DNA from: Propionibacteriaceae bacterium UBA6238
Lineage (GTDB): Bacteria > Actinomycetota > Actinomycetes > Propionibacteriales > Propionibacteriaceae
Assembly: GCA_002441465.1 (NCBI GenBank)
Contig: DJWE01000051.1
Location: 21,698-64,856, forward strand
Reading direction: 5' to 3'
Length of the DNA: 43,159 bases
Below are positions 31,274 through 39,579 of this stretch, in pieces; position 1 is the stretch's first letter, and the number at the start of each line of letters is the position of its first letter. A program made the position numbers and the translations under genes. The notes under the pieces are model-generated. The model searched no databases and was not told the DNA's origin. It was given only the letters and a program-made list of their open reading frames with translations.

Positions 31274-32530
31274 AAGGATGGCGTCCTCGAGACTCCGACC
31301 ACCCGCGTCGAGCCGACTCAGGCACGTCGACGCGGGTGGTCGTGGCTGTGGGGGCCGGCCTTCGTCGCCGCGATCGCCTACGTCGACCCGGGCAACGTCG
31401 CGGCGAACCTGACCGCGGGGTCCCGGTACGGCTACCTGCTGGTGTGGGTGCTGGTGCTGGCCAACGGCATGGCCGTCCTCGTGCAGTACCTCTCGGCCAA
31501 GACCGGCCTGGTCACCGGGGCCAGCCTCCCCGAACTCCTCGGCTCCCGGCTGCGCCGGGGGCCACGGATTCTCTACTGGCTCCAGGCGGAGCTGGTCGCC
31601 GCGGCCACCGACCTGGCCGAGGTGCTGGGCGGTGCCATCGCCTTGGAGATCCTGTTCGGCGTGCCGCTGGTTCTGGGCGGGGTGATCGTGGGCGCGGTCT
31701 CGATGCTGGTGCTGGCGATCCAGACCCGGCGCGGGCAGCGTCCCTTCGAATACGTGGTGATGGGCCTGCTGCTGGTGATCACGATCGGCTTCATGGCCGG
31801 TCTGTTCGTCTCGGGAGTCTCCTGGCCCGCCGCGGCCGCGGGCCTCGTCCCCCGCTTCGACGGCAGCGAGTCGGTCCTGCTGGCCGCGAGCATGCTGGGC
31901 GCGACCGTGATGCCGCACGCCATCTACGTGCACTCCGCCTTGGCCCGGGACCGGCACGGGCACCAGCGCGGCGACCTGCCCCGGCTGCTGCGAGCGACCC
32001 GCTGGGACGTCGTCGCATCGATGGTGGTGGCGGGCGCGGTGAACGTCGCCATGCTGCTGCTGGCCGCCGGAAACCTGCGCGGCGTCGGTGGGACGGACTC
32101 GATCCAGGGCGCTCATGCCGCAATCAGCGCCGCGCTCGGTCCGGCGGTCGGCGTGCTGTTCGGGATCGGGTTGCTGGCCTCGGGACTGGCGTCCACGTCG
32201 GTGGGGTGCTACGCCGGCGCGACGATCATGTCGGGGCTGCTGCGGGTCCGGGTGTCGATGCTGGTCCGCCGCGCGGTCACCCTCGTCCCCGCGCTGGTCA
32301 TCCTCGCCATCGGCGTGAACCCGACCTGGGCGCTCGTGCTCAGCCAGGTGCTGCTCAGTCTCGGCATCCCGTTCGCGCTGATTCCTCTGGTCCGGCTCAG
32401 CGGCAATCACGAGCTGATGGGACGCTACGCGAACTCCGGCCCTTTGCGCGTCCTGGCCTGGGTCGTGGTGGGCCTGATCGGCCTGCTCAACCTGGTCCTG
32501 ATCGTGCTCACCGTCCTCGGCTGGTTCTGA
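31271..32530 (+). CDS. mntH: Nramp family divalent metal (manganese) transporter
   Basis: This 419-aa membrane protein has the Nramp helix 1 metal-site motif YVDPGNVAANLTAG near residue 37 and the helix 6 motif MPHAIYVHSAL near 213. It imports Mn2+, possibly also Fe2+ or Co2+, driven by protons. It begins with GTG at 31271 inside a palindrome, with no Shine-Dalgarno sequence, indicating leaderless translation. Its stop overlaps the start of the DtxR-type gene by one base, making a self-regulated importer-regulator pair. Confidence 0.92.
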   Translation: MKDGVLETPTTRVEPTQARRRGWSWLWGPAFVAAIAYVDPGNVAANLTAGSRYGYLLVWVLVLANGMAVLVQYLSAKTGLVTGASLPELLGSRLRRGPRILYWLQAELVAAATDLAEVLGGAIALEILFGVPLVLGGVIVGAVSMLVLAIQTRRGQRPFEYVVMGLLLVITIGFMAGLFVSGVSWPAAAAGLVPRFDGSESVLLAASMLGATVMPHAIYVHSALARDRHGHQRGDLPRLLRATRWDVVASMVVAGAVNVAMLLLAAGNLRGVGGTDSIQGAHAAISAALGPAVGVLFGIGLLASGLASTSVGCYAGATIMSGLLRVRVSMLVRRAVTLVPALVILAIGVNPTWALVLSQVLLSLGIPFALIPLVRLSGNHELMGRYANSGPLRVLAWVVVGLIGLLNLVLIVLTVLGWF

Positions 32531-33204
32531 TGGAAGCCGACGACCTGACCCCGATCGCCCAGGACTACCTGAAGGTGATCTGGTCCGCGGTCGAATGGGG
32601 CGAGCCGCCGATCACGACGAAGGCCCTCGCGGAGCGCTTCGCGACCAGCCAGGCCAACGTGTCCGGGACGATGCGCCGCCTGCAGGCCCGAGGCCTGGTC
32701 GACTACGAGCCCTACAAGCCGGTCCGGCTCACCGAACTGGGCCTGCGGCTCGCGATCGCCATGGTGCGTCGACACCGCTTGATCGAGACCTTCCTGGCCG
32801 AGACGCTCGGCTACGGCTGGGAGGAGGTGCACGACGACGCCGAGCGGCTGGAGCACGCCGCGTCCGATCGTTTCCTCACCCGCATCGACGAGCTGCTCGG
32901 CCACCCCGCCACCGACCCGCACGGGGACCCCATCCCGACCGCGGACGGTCGCTGGGTGCCTCAGCCCGGAGCGATTCGGCTCGCGCGGGCCGCGCCGGGA
33001 CGGTATCGGGTGGCTCGGGTCCAGGACAGCGACCCGGAGCGGCTCGCCCGGCTCCGTCGGCTGCGGGTCCTGCCCGGGGCGGCACTATGGGTGGAGGACG
33101 AGCCGCGTCGGTACCGGCGCGACAGCGGGGAGCCGATCGACCTCACTCCCGACGACCTGGACGGCGTCCAGGTACGGCCGGAGGAGAGCGGTCGGCACCG
33201 TTGA
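32530..33204 (+). CDS. mntR: DtxR/MntR family metal-dependent regulator
   Basis: This 224-aa regulator has an N-terminal winged helix (ITTKALAERFATSQANVSGTMRRLQ), a central dimerisation/metal domain with RRHRLIETFLAETLGYGWEEVHDDAERLEH, and a C-terminal SH3-like domain of about 75 residues as in DtxR/IdeR. The metal-site His and Glu residues of HDDAERLEH are present. The ATG overlaps the mntH stop (TGATG). Context points to manganese sensing and binding at the palindrome before mntH. The length is nearer DtxR than the shorter Bacillus MntR, so the metal specificity is inferred. Confidence 0.88.
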   Translation: MEADDLTPIAQDYLKVIWSAVEWGEPPITTKALAERFATSQANVSGTMRRLQARGLVDYEPYKPVRLTELGLRLAIAMVRRHRLIETFLAETLGYGWEEVHDDAERLEHAASDRFLTRIDELLGHPATDPHGDPIPTADGRWVPQPGAIRLARAAPGRYRVARVQDSDPERLARLRRLRVLPGAALWVEDEPRRYRRDSGEPIDLTPDDLDGVQVRPEESGRHR

Positions 33205-33226
33205 GGAGCGCGTGTCAGACTGAGCC

Positions 33227-33733
33227 ATGCGCTCGCGTCCGTGGTTGAACCGGCTGCTCATGCCGGTGGCAGTGCTCCTGTTCTACTTCCTGGTTCCGGT
33301 GGGCCGCGGCGGCGCCCCGGTCGGGGACGTCGTCGGCCTCCTGATCGCGGTCCTGTGCGTGGGCGCGGTGGGTTTCGTGGTGGCCTCGGAGGTGCGCCGG
33401 GCCGAGCGTCGCCTGCGGCCCATCCACCTGCTGCTCGGGCTCGAGCTGGTTCTGACCGGTTTCGCTCTGGGCTACTACGTGCTCGCCGTCGCTCGTCCCG
33501 GGGAGTTCGTCGGCTTGTCCACGCGGCTCGACGCGCTCTACTTCTCCCTGACCACGATGTCGACGGTCGGGTACGGCGACATCAGCGCGAGCGGCCAGAT
33601 CGGACGCCTCGTGGTGGCGATCCAGCTGGCGTTCAACCTGGTCTTCGTCGCTGCCGTGGTCGGGTTGTTCCAGGACGGGCTGCGGGCGCGCAGCCACCCG
33701 AAGCCGTCCTCGGATTCGGACGTCCAGGGCTGA
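33227..33733 (+). CDS. Two-transmembrane potassium channel (Ion_trans_2)
   Basis: This 168-aa membrane protein ends with a pore module: a pore helix LDALYFSLTTMSTVGYGDI near residue 103 containing the K+ selectivity filter TVGYGD, followed by a last membrane helix. Two further hydrophobic segments precede a linker, so there are about four helices in total. No RCK or cyclic-nucleotide domain is attached. It probably conducts K+ as a tetramer. It follows the metal regulator by 22 nt and converges on the DUF389 gene. Confidence 0.85.
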   Translation: MRSRPWLNRLLMPVAVLLFYFLVPVGRGGAPVGDVVGLLIAVLCVGAVGFVVASEVRRAERRLRPIHLLLGLELVLTGFALGYYVLAVARPGEFVGLSTRLDALYFSLTTMSTVGYGDISASGQIGRLVVAIQLAFNLVFVAAVVGLFQDGLRARSHPKPSSDSDVQG

Positions 33734-33735
33734 CC

Positions 33736-34746
33736 TCAGCGGGCCGGGAGGTTCTTGCTGCCGCCGAGCACCAGGGTGACCCGCGCGTCCACGCCGGCCA
33801 GCCCCGCCTCGTCCAGCCGGTCGCGCAGGCCGAACTCCGGGATCGTCGGCGGGGGACCGAGCGCGACGATCCGCAGGGTGCCTTCCCGGAAGGAGAGGTC
33901 GCTGATCTGCCACCCCTGGCTCTGCGCCCACTCGTTGGCTGCGGGCGCCGCCCGGGACAAGATCACCTCCTGCTGCGCGACCACGGTGCTGCCGATGCCG
34001 AGCGGTACGGCGAGCACGGCCACCGATCCCACCGCGGTGACGAGCGCGCCGCGATGTAGCCGGCCCACCCGGACGTGCAGCGCGATCGCCGCCGGACGCA
34101 CGCGGTAGGCCAGGAAGATGATCGTCCCGGTGGCGATGATCGCGGTGACGTTGGTGCCGAACAGCAGCAGCGCGCCGAGAGCCTGACTGGTCGCTCCCGA
34201 CTCGAGGGTCAGGCCCACCACCGCCAGCGGCGGCACCAACGAGATGGCGATCGCGACGCCTGGCAGTGTGTCCGACACGTCCGAGCGGACCATCGCGAAT
34301 GCTCCGACCGCACCGGTCGCCAAGGCAGCGACCAGGTCGATCAGTCGAGGACTCACCCGGGCGGCGATCTGGGCGTTGGTGTCGGCGACCAGGGCTGCGT
34401 GCGAGGTCATGCCGAGCAGGTACGCGATCGCGATCACCGCCGCCGCACCGGCGACGACCATGCCGAGATTCACCAGGATCAGCCGGCGGTTGGCGAGCAC
34501 GACCGACAGCGCCGTACCGAGGATCGGCGTCATCAGTGGTGCGACGATCATCGCCCCGATCACGGTTGCGGTGGAATCGGCCATCACCCCCGCGCCGGCG
34601 ATCACGGTGGCGAGCACGATCAGCACCCAGAACGAGGACAGCTTGTTGCGGCGATCCGCCCCTTCGGTCACCAGCAGCTTCGACATCATCCGCTCGACGT
34701 CGGAGCTGGAGGCCCGACCCCGGCCACCGGTCACGTCAGCGCTCAC
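33736..34746 (-). CDS. DUF389 family membrane protein
   Basis: This roughly 336-aa protein matches DUF389/TIGR00341-type membrane proteins of unknown function. Seen: six or more hydrophobic segments, the diagnostic ADSTATVIGAMIVAPLMTPI near residue 57, and LPGVAIAISLVPPLAVVGL. A soluble C-terminal domain of about 90 residues follows. The start is uncertain. GTG 34746, 7 nt after the ClC stop, is chosen; a longer frame to 34791 would overlap the ClC gene. The arrangement suggests co-transcription with the ClC protein, hence possibly an ion-related role. No function can be assigned. Confidence 0.8.
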   Translation of the reverse strand: MSADVTGGRGRASSSDVERMMSKLLVTEGADRRNKLSSFWVLIVLATVIAGAGVMADSTATVIGAMIVAPLMTPILGTALSVVLANRRLILVNLGMVVAGAAAVIAIAYLLGMTSHAALVADTNAQIAARVSPRLIDLVAALATGAVGAFAMVRSDVSDTLPGVAIAISLVPPLAVVGLTLESGATSQALGALLLFGTNVTAIIATGTIIFLAYRVRPAAIALHVRVGRLHRGALVTAVGSVAVLAVPLGIGSTVVAQQEVILSRAAPAANEWAQSQGWQISDLSFREGTLRIVALGPPPTIPEFGLRDRLDEAGLAGVDARVTLVLGGSKNLPAR

Positions 34747-34753
34747 GCGGACA

Positions 34754-36043
34754 TCATGCCGCCTGGGCGTGCACTCCTTCGGCAGGCGCACGGGCGTCGA
34801 GCGCGAGCCGGATCAGCATTCCGACCACCGCGCCGAGGATGGCCGGGACGGTCACGGCAGGGCCGGCCGAAATGGTGAGCAGCACTGCGAGCAGCACTCC
34901 GGTGAATGGCAGGCGCATCGCGGCAGCCGTAGCCGCGGCGATCCCGGTGGCGGTCAGCGCGGGGATCCCGGCCTGACCCACCAGCATGGCGGTCATCGAG
35001 GCCAAGATGGTGCCCAGGGCGAGCGCGGGGAACATCATGCCGCCGCGGAAGCCCCCGGCGAGGCTGGCCGTGTAGCCGACGAACTTCGCAGCCAGGACGA
35101 CCGCGGCCACGCCCAGCGAGGGGAGCGCGAGGTAGGCGCTCATCGAGGTCTGCCCCGCGAACAGCACCAGCTCGTAGGACTGTCCGGTCAGCGCGGCGGC
35201 GAGCGCTGCGGCCCCGCCGGTCACGGCGGCAGTGGCCAGCAGGAGCGGGAGCGCGGCGCCCCGTCCGATCCTGATCACGCTCGCGGCGCCGCGCTGTGCG
35301 AGCACCGCCACCACCGCCACCACGACGGCCAGCACGACGCCGATGAGCAGGTCGACCACCCGGACGTTGGCGTAGGCGGGCAGGCTCTTCATGCTGAGCT
35401 GCGTCTCGCCGAGTCCCGTCCACTGACCGACCCCGACCTGGAGCAGGTAGCCGCTGCCCAGGCCGGCCAGCGAGGGCAGCAGCACGGCCGGACGCGCCAG
35501 CTGGGTTCCCGCGGCCAGGGCGACCTCAAGCAGCATGATCACGGTGATCAACGGGTTGCCCAGGATCGCCCCCATCGCGGACATCGCCCCGACGATCGCC
35601 ATCACCTGGCGGACCGATCCACCTGCGGAGCGGGCGAGCACCATCCCCGAGGCGGTGCCGATCGCCAGCAGCGGCGCCTCGGGACCGAGCACGGCGCCGA
35701 AGCACAGGCTGGCCAGGGCTGCGAGCAACACCGAGGCGATCTTGTCCGGACCGATGTCGAGGCCGAAGCCGTCCAGCGGGCCGTGCCCGCCGTGCCCGGG
35801 CAGGCGGATCGCGGCCCACACGAGCAGGGCGCCGACGAGCGGGAAACCGACGACCATCCACCACGGCGCGGCATCCAGCCCCCACAGTTCGGGCAGGGTG
35901 TGCCAGAGCAGATGGGTGAGATGGTGCTCGACCGCGACGAACGCCACGGCCCCGGCTCCGGCGACCAGGCCCACTGCGGCGCCGCCGAGAGACAACCGCG
36001 CGATCGCCGACGCGCCCACCGGCGCGGCCCCCGTTTCGGTCAT
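34754..36043 (-). CDS. ClC-type anion channel/transporter family protein
   Basis: This 429-aa polytopic protein resembles bacterial ClC family members, some annotated only as ion channel proteins. Seen: a GAVLGPEAPLLAIG segment corresponding to the ClC G-x-E-x-P motif with the gating glutamate, and GGFRGGMMFPALALG late in the protein. The classical GSGIP chloride motif is not clear; the equivalent region reads LPGHGGHGP. The start is ATG 36043 with GGGGTGG 5 nt upstream; GTG 36052 is less likely. It heads a two-gene unit with DUF389 and is divergent from the stress-protein/FluC genes, so fluoride rather than chloride is a possible ion. Confidence 0.8.
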   Translation of the reverse strand: MTETGAAPVGASAIARLSLGGAAVGLVAGAGAVAFVAVEHHLTHLLWHTLPELWGLDAAPWWMVVGFPLVGALLVWAAIRLPGHGGHGPLDGFGLDIGPDKIASVLLAALASLCFGAVLGPEAPLLAIGTASGMVLARSAGGSVRQVMAIVGAMSAMGAILGNPLITVIMLLEVALAAGTQLARPAVLLPSLAGLGSGYLLQVGVGQWTGLGETQLSMKSLPAYANVRVVDLLIGVVLAVVVAVVAVLAQRGAASVIRIGRGAALPLLLATAAVTGGAAALAAALTGQSYELVLFAGQTSMSAYLALPSLGVAAVVLAAKFVGYTASLAGGFRGGMMFPALALGTILASMTAMLVGQAGIPALTATGIAAATAAAMRLPFTGVLLAVLLTISAGPAVTVPAILGAVVGMLIRLALDARAPAEGVHAQAA

Positions 36044-36213
36044 GGGTTCCACCCCCTCAGAAATCAGACAGCAAGCTACCGCACGGCCGCGTCCGGGCGT
36101 GGACTAGGGTGGTTGCCGGCGATGGATCGCGCCCGGCCCGGCTAAGCCCCGTCTGGTCGCGGGTTCGCGCCCGTCGCAGCAGCCTGGGTCCGCGGCTCGC
36201 AGGGGAGGTCACC

Positions 36214-36756
36214 ATGGCGTTCGGTCGAGTGCCGCAGCCCAGTCCGCAGCGCATGGTGCCGGTACCCGGCCATCCGCTCGTGGTCGGCGTGATCCCCGGC
36301 CAGCCCGAACTCGTCGCGCTCACCGCTGCGGCCTGGGCGGACGCGCTGGGCGGCGTCCCGATCTACTTCGGCTATTCCGACCCGGGGCGGATCGTTGATG
36401 CCGAGTACGCCGACGGGACCGTCCGGCATTCCGACATCGACCCCGACCAGGCCGACGACACCTGGGAGGAGCGGGAGCGGGAGATCCGAGCTTTCCTCAC
36501 CGCGGCGCTCGCCGCCCACACCGGGCCCTGGGAGTTCCGCTACCTCGCCGGACGCGCGGACCGGGCGCTCACCCACCTGGCCAGGGCCGTGGACGCCTCC
36601 GCGATCATCGTCGGCGCCAAGCATCCCTCGTCGACGGAGCGGCTGCGGGAGTTCCTGGCCGGCTCGGTGGCGGTTCGGCTCACCCGGCATCAGCACCGGC
36701 CCGTCCTGATCGTGCCGCTCGCCGTGATCGACTGGAAGGCCCCGACGAAGTGGTAG
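36214..36756 (+). CDS. Universal stress protein (UspA) family protein
   Basis: This 180-aa cytoplasmic protein is an alpha/beta UspA-like domain. The N-terminal strand LVVGVIPG and the late DASAIIVGAKHPSS ... GSVAVRLTRHQHRPVLIVP follow the ATP-binding G-2x-G-9x-G(S/T) region in degenerate form. It starts at ATG 36214 with GGGGAGG upstream. Its stop lies inside the 5' end of the first FluC gene (7-nt overlap), indicating one transcript. The role is probably stress-linked; nothing more specific can be read. Confidence 0.8.
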   Translation: MAFGRVPQPSPQRMVPVPGHPLVVGVIPGQPELVALTAAAWADALGGVPIYFGYSDPGRIVDAEYADGTVRHSDIDPDQADDTWEEREREIRAFLTAALAAHTGPWEFRYLAGRADRALTHLARAVDASAIIVGAKHPSSTERLREFLAGSVAVRLTRHQHRPVLIVPLAVIDWKAPTKW

Positions 36757-37229
36757 GAGAAGTTCCCGGCCACGCCGTCCCCGGCCTGCGGATGCTCCGG
36801 ATTCCGGTGCGGCCCGTATGGCTGGGGGTGATCGGACTGGGTGGTGCCGCGGGCACGGCCACGCGGGCTTGGCTGGAGAGCCAGTTCCCGGCCGCAGCGG
36901 GGGAGTGGCCCTGGACCACGTTCTGGATCAACCTGACCGGCGCGCTGCTGCTCGGCGCGCTGCTGGAGGTGCTCGCAGGCAGCGGACCCGATCGGGGCTG
37001 GCGTCGCGGTGTCCGGCTCGGGATGGGCACCGGATTCCTGGGCGGCTACACCACCTACAGCTCGTTCGCCGTGGAGACGCTCGGGCTGATCCAGTCCGGC
37101 GCCTGGCTGCTCGGGTTCGGCTATGCGCTCGGCAGCGTCGTCGCGGGTCTGGCTGCGGCGCTTGCCGGCGCCCGGCTGGTTCGACGGCTGCTTCAGCGCA
37201 CTCGGCGCGCCCGGGGGGCGATCAGGTGA
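36750..37229 (+). CDS. crcB: FluC/CrcB fluoride channel subunit 1
   Basis: This protein of 159 aa (145 if ATG 36792 is used) has four membrane helices, the pore asparagine motif INLTGALLLG near residue 70 and the TGFLGGYTTYSSF sodium-site motif near 98. FluC channels are dimers that let fluoride leave the cell. It overlaps the stress-protein stop upstream and the second FluC gene downstream (GTGA), a typical Gram-positive paired arrangement in which two subunits form an antiparallel heterodimer. Confidence 0.92.
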   Translation: MVGEVPGHAVPGLRMLRIPVRPVWLGVIGLGGAAGTATRAWLESQFPAAAGEWPWTTFWINLTGALLLGALLEVLAGSGPDRGWRRGVRLGMGTGFLGGYTTYSSFAVETLGLIQSGAWLLGFGYALGSVVAGLAAALAGARLVRRLLQRTRRARGAIR

Positions 37230-37597
37230 TCTCGTTGCTCGTCGCCCTCGGCGGAGGGCTCGGTGCCGTCACGCGGTTCGTGGTGGACGCCGAGATCGGA
37301 CGCCGGGTCACCCGCTGGGGCATCCCGCTCGGCACGGTGGTGGTGAACGTCACCGGGTCGTTCCTGCTGGGGCTGATCGTCGGCTGGTGGACCTACCACG
37401 CCGGCGACCCGGGGCTGAAAGCTGCCTTGGGCACTGGCTTCATGGGCGGCTACACCACCTTCAGCACCGCCTGTGTCGAGGCGGCCCGGCTGGGCAGGGC
37501 CGGACGCGGTTGGGCCTTGCTCGTGCACGCGGGCGGCACGGTGGTCCTCGGAGTCGCTGCGGCCGCGCTCGGCTTCTGGCTCGGCAGCCTGCTCTGA
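37226..37597 (+). CDS. crcB: FluC/CrcB fluoride channel subunit 2
   Basis: This 123-aa four-helix protein has VNVTGSFLLG near residue 38 and TGFMGGYTTFSTA near 71, the FluC pore and sodium-site motifs. It starts at GTG 37226, overlapping the first subunit's stop by 4 nt, with GGGGGG upstream. Together they should form the heterodimeric fluoride channel. Confidence 0.93.
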   Translation: MISLLVALGGGLGAVTRFVVDAEIGRRVTRWGIPLGTVVVNVTGSFLLGLIVGWWTYHAGDPGLKAALGTGFMGGYTTFSTACVEAARLGRAGRGWALLVHAGGTVVLGVAAAALGFWLGSLL

Positions 37598-37607
37598 GTC
37601 CGGACGA

Positions 37608-37628
37608 CGCGCACCGTCTTGGTGCGCG
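37608..37628. terminator. 8-bp hairpin after the FluC pair
   Basis: CGCGCACC (37608-37615) and GGTGCGCG (37621-37628) form a perfect stem with a GTCTT loop, 10 nt after the second FluC stop. No T-run follows, so terminator function is inferred from position. Confidence 0.45.
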
Positions 37629-37658
37629 AGGAGTCACCCGAATGGGGGACAGGCCGGG

Positions 37659-37664
37659 TAGAGT
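37659..37664 (+). promoter_or_regulatory. Possible -10 element of the site-2 protease gene
   Basis: TAGAGT fits the TANNNT pattern and lies about 45 bp before the GTG start at 37710, downstream of the FluC hairpin. No clear -35 is seen, so the assignment is tentative. Confidence 0.3.
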
Positions 37665-37709
37665 GCGACCCGTAGTCGGTGTGTGGGGGCACACAGGTGA
37701 GGGGGAACC

Positions 37710-38294
37710 GTGGACGACCGGAGCGACCGCAACTTCGAGGTCGAGGTCAAGCCTGGCTTCGCGCTCACCATGATCGGGTTGGTCGTCGTCTACGCCTTCT
37801 TCCATACGGTCGCCACGCACCGTATCGGTGCTCCCGTCTCGATCCTCGAGTCGCTGAACTGGGGCGCGTCGGTCACCGTCCTAGTCCTGTTCGGCACGCT
37901 GTTCCATGAGTTGGGCCACGTCTTTGCCGGAGTTCTCGCCGGCCACCAGTGGACGAAAGCCGTGCTCAACGGCGCGGGCTTGGGTGTCGTGATCGAACCG
38001 AAGCCGCGCAACTGGGACCGGGTTCTACGCAGCCTGTCGGGGCCGCTGGCACACCTCGTGTTCTCAGTTCCGCTCCTGGTCGTGGCGATGTCGGTGAGTC
38101 CACTGGGCCAGACCAGCGTCGCGATCGCACAGACCTCGATCTGGTGGGTCGGCGGGGTGAGCAGCCTGTTCTTGGCTGTGTTCAACCTGTTGCCGCTGCC
38201 CGGGTTCGACGGCGGAAAGGTGCTGGACGGCCTGCGCGACGTGCTCGGTCATCGCCGGACGGTCATCGCCGAGGGGCGATTCGTTAAGACCTGA
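37710..38294 (+). CDS. Site-2 protease (M50) family membrane metalloprotease
   Basis: This 194-aa membrane protein carries the zinc motif FHELGH near residue 67 and the second metal ligand region LLPLPGFDGGKVLDG near 171, as in intramembrane M50 proteases. It has about four to five hydrophobic segments and no PDZ or CBS domain, so it belongs to the minimal type. The start is GTG 37710 with GAGGGGG 4 nt upstream. It is probably monocistronic, with a hairpin upstream and a strong terminator at 38424. Substrate unknown. Confidence 0.85.
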   Translation: MDDRSDRNFEVEVKPGFALTMIGLVVVYAFFHTVATHRIGAPVSILESLNWGASVTVLVLFGTLFHELGHVFAGVLAGHQWTKAVLNGAGLGVVIEPKPRNWDRVLRSLSGPLAHLVFSVPLLVVAMSVSPLGQTSVAIAQTSIWWVGGVSSLFLAVFNLLPLPGFDGGKVLDGLRDVLGHRRTVIAEGRFVKT

Positions 38295-38423
38295 CAACGT
38301 TCCTGGCCGATCTCTGGTGGTCGGGGCGAGTGCAATGGCAGAGTTGCGCATAAGGAGAGCTGCAGCGGTCCGCCGAATCGACGTACCCATCCCCGTCCGC
38401 TGGTAAGACCCCGAAAGGGGCGG

Positions 38424-38460
38424 CCGGTCGCGTTCAGGGGAGCGGGCGCGACCGGTTTTT
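38424..38460 (+). terminator. Rho-independent terminator
   Basis: CCGGTCGCG (38424-38432) pairs with CGCGACCGG (38447-38455) and is followed directly by TTTTT. It lies 130 nt after the protease stop. The intervening stretch has a 23-codon ORF (38335-38406) without a clear ribosome site and a small CCCC-GAAA-GGGG hairpin at 38409-38420, but nothing recognisable. Confidence 0.85.
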
Positions 38461-38519
38461 CCTGTCCGTGTCACTGGAACACAGCGATCAACTGCTTCCT
38501 CATCTGACAGGATCCGGTC

Positions 38520-39569
38520 ATGCCTCATGCCACCGCATACGCCATCGACGGCCCCGCCGGCCGATTCACCCGCACCAGCATCGAGCGTCGTGAGCCCGGA
38601 CCGAGCGAGGTGCTCTTCGATGTCGCCTACGCAGGAATCTGCCACTCCGACATCCACACGGCCCGCGGCGAATGGGGTCCGGTCACCTATCCGCTGGTGC
38701 CCGGGCACGAGATCGCCGGCATCGTGCGCGAGGTGGGCGCAGAGGTGACTCGGTTCGCGGTCGGCGACCGGGTGGGTGTGGGGTGCTTCGTGGACTCCTG
38801 TGGACGGTGCGAGCAGTGCCTGGCCGGTGACGAGCAGTTCTGCGACGGTCCCGGCGGGACGATCTGGACCTATAACGCGGTCGGCAGGGACGGGTTGCCC
38901 ACCGCAGGCGGCTACTCCACTTGCCTCACCGTCGAGCAGGACTACCTGTGTCGGATCCCGGAGGGGATCGAGCTGGCCAACGCCGCGCCCCTGATGTGCG
39001 CGGGAATCACCGTGTACTCACCGTTGAAGCGCTGGGGAGCCGGCCCGGGCAAGCGGGTGGCGATCGTCGGCATGGGCGGGCTGGGCCACATGGGCGTCCA
39101 GATCGCCGCAGCGCTCGGCGCCGAGGTGGCCGTGATCAGCCAGACCCGCTCGAAGGAGGCGGACGGGCACCGGTTCGGTGCTACGGAGTACTACGCGATC
39201 TCTGAGCCGGGCACGTTGCAGAGCCTGCGCAAGAGCTTCGACCTGATCATCAGCACCGTCTCCGGCGACCAGAACCTGAACCACCTGATCGGGTCTCTGA
39301 AGACGGGCGGGGCCCTGGTGGACGTGGGGCTGCCCGAGCACGCGGTCGAACTCAACCTCGCCGGGCTGGTCGGCCAGCGTCGCATTCTGGCCGGCTCGCA
39401 GATCGGCGGCATCGCCCAGACCCAGGAGATGCTGGACTTCTGTGCCGCGCACGGCCTGGCTGCCCAGGTCGAGGTGATCGGCGGTGAGGACATCAACGAC
39501 GCCTACGACCGGGTGGTTGCCTCCGACGTCCGCTACCGGTTCGTGATCGACACCTCCACTTTCGCCTGA
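38520..39569 (+). CDS. Zinc-dependent NAD(P) alcohol dehydrogenase (YahK/CAD-like)
   Basis: This 349-aa medium-chain zinc dehydrogenase has a catalytic site GICHSDIHTARGEWG near residue 39, GHEIAGIVREVG near 62, a structural zinc cluster of four cysteines (C-x2-C-x2-C-x7-C near 98-112) and a Rossmann motif GMGGLGHMGVQIA near 183. Overall it looks like the cinnamyl-alcohol dehydrogenase/YahK subgroup, NADPH-dependent aldehyde reductases. ATG 38520 lacks a Shine-Dalgarno sequence; CAGGAT ends 6 nt upstream, so the message may be leaderless. It converges on the phosphofructokinase gene with 10 nt between stops. Confidence 0.92.
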   Translation: MPHATAYAIDGPAGRFTRTSIERREPGPSEVLFDVAYAGICHSDIHTARGEWGPVTYPLVPGHEIAGIVREVGAEVTRFAVGDRVGVGCFVDSCGRCEQCLAGDEQFCDGPGGTIWTYNAVGRDGLPTAGGYSTCLTVEQDYLCRIPEGIELANAAPLMCAGITVYSPLKRWGAGPGKRVAIVGMGGLGHMGVQIAAALGAEVAVISQTRSKEADGHRFGATEYYAISEPGTLQSLRKSFDLIISTVSGDQNLNHLIGSLKTGGALVDVGLPEHAVELNLAGLVGQRRILAGSQIGGIAQTQEMLDFCAAHGLAAQVEVIGGEDINDAYDRVVASDVRYRFVIDTSTFA

Positions 39570-39579
39570 TCGGGACGGA

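Noticed and set aside
36118..36165. Fluoride riboswitch-like start GGCGATGG with CGCC, upstream of the stress protein/FluC genes and just after a TAGGGT element
   Set aside because: The 5' half fits the crcB motif, but the required 3' segment (CTGATG followed by a CCTAC-like strand pairing back) is not present. Without it the aptamer cannot be supported.
37643..37660. GGGGACAGG upstream of the site-2 protease gene, resembling the dispersed repeat
   Set aside because: Only nine bases match and the flanks (TGAAC, AAA, TAC) are absent, so chance in GC-rich DNA is likely.
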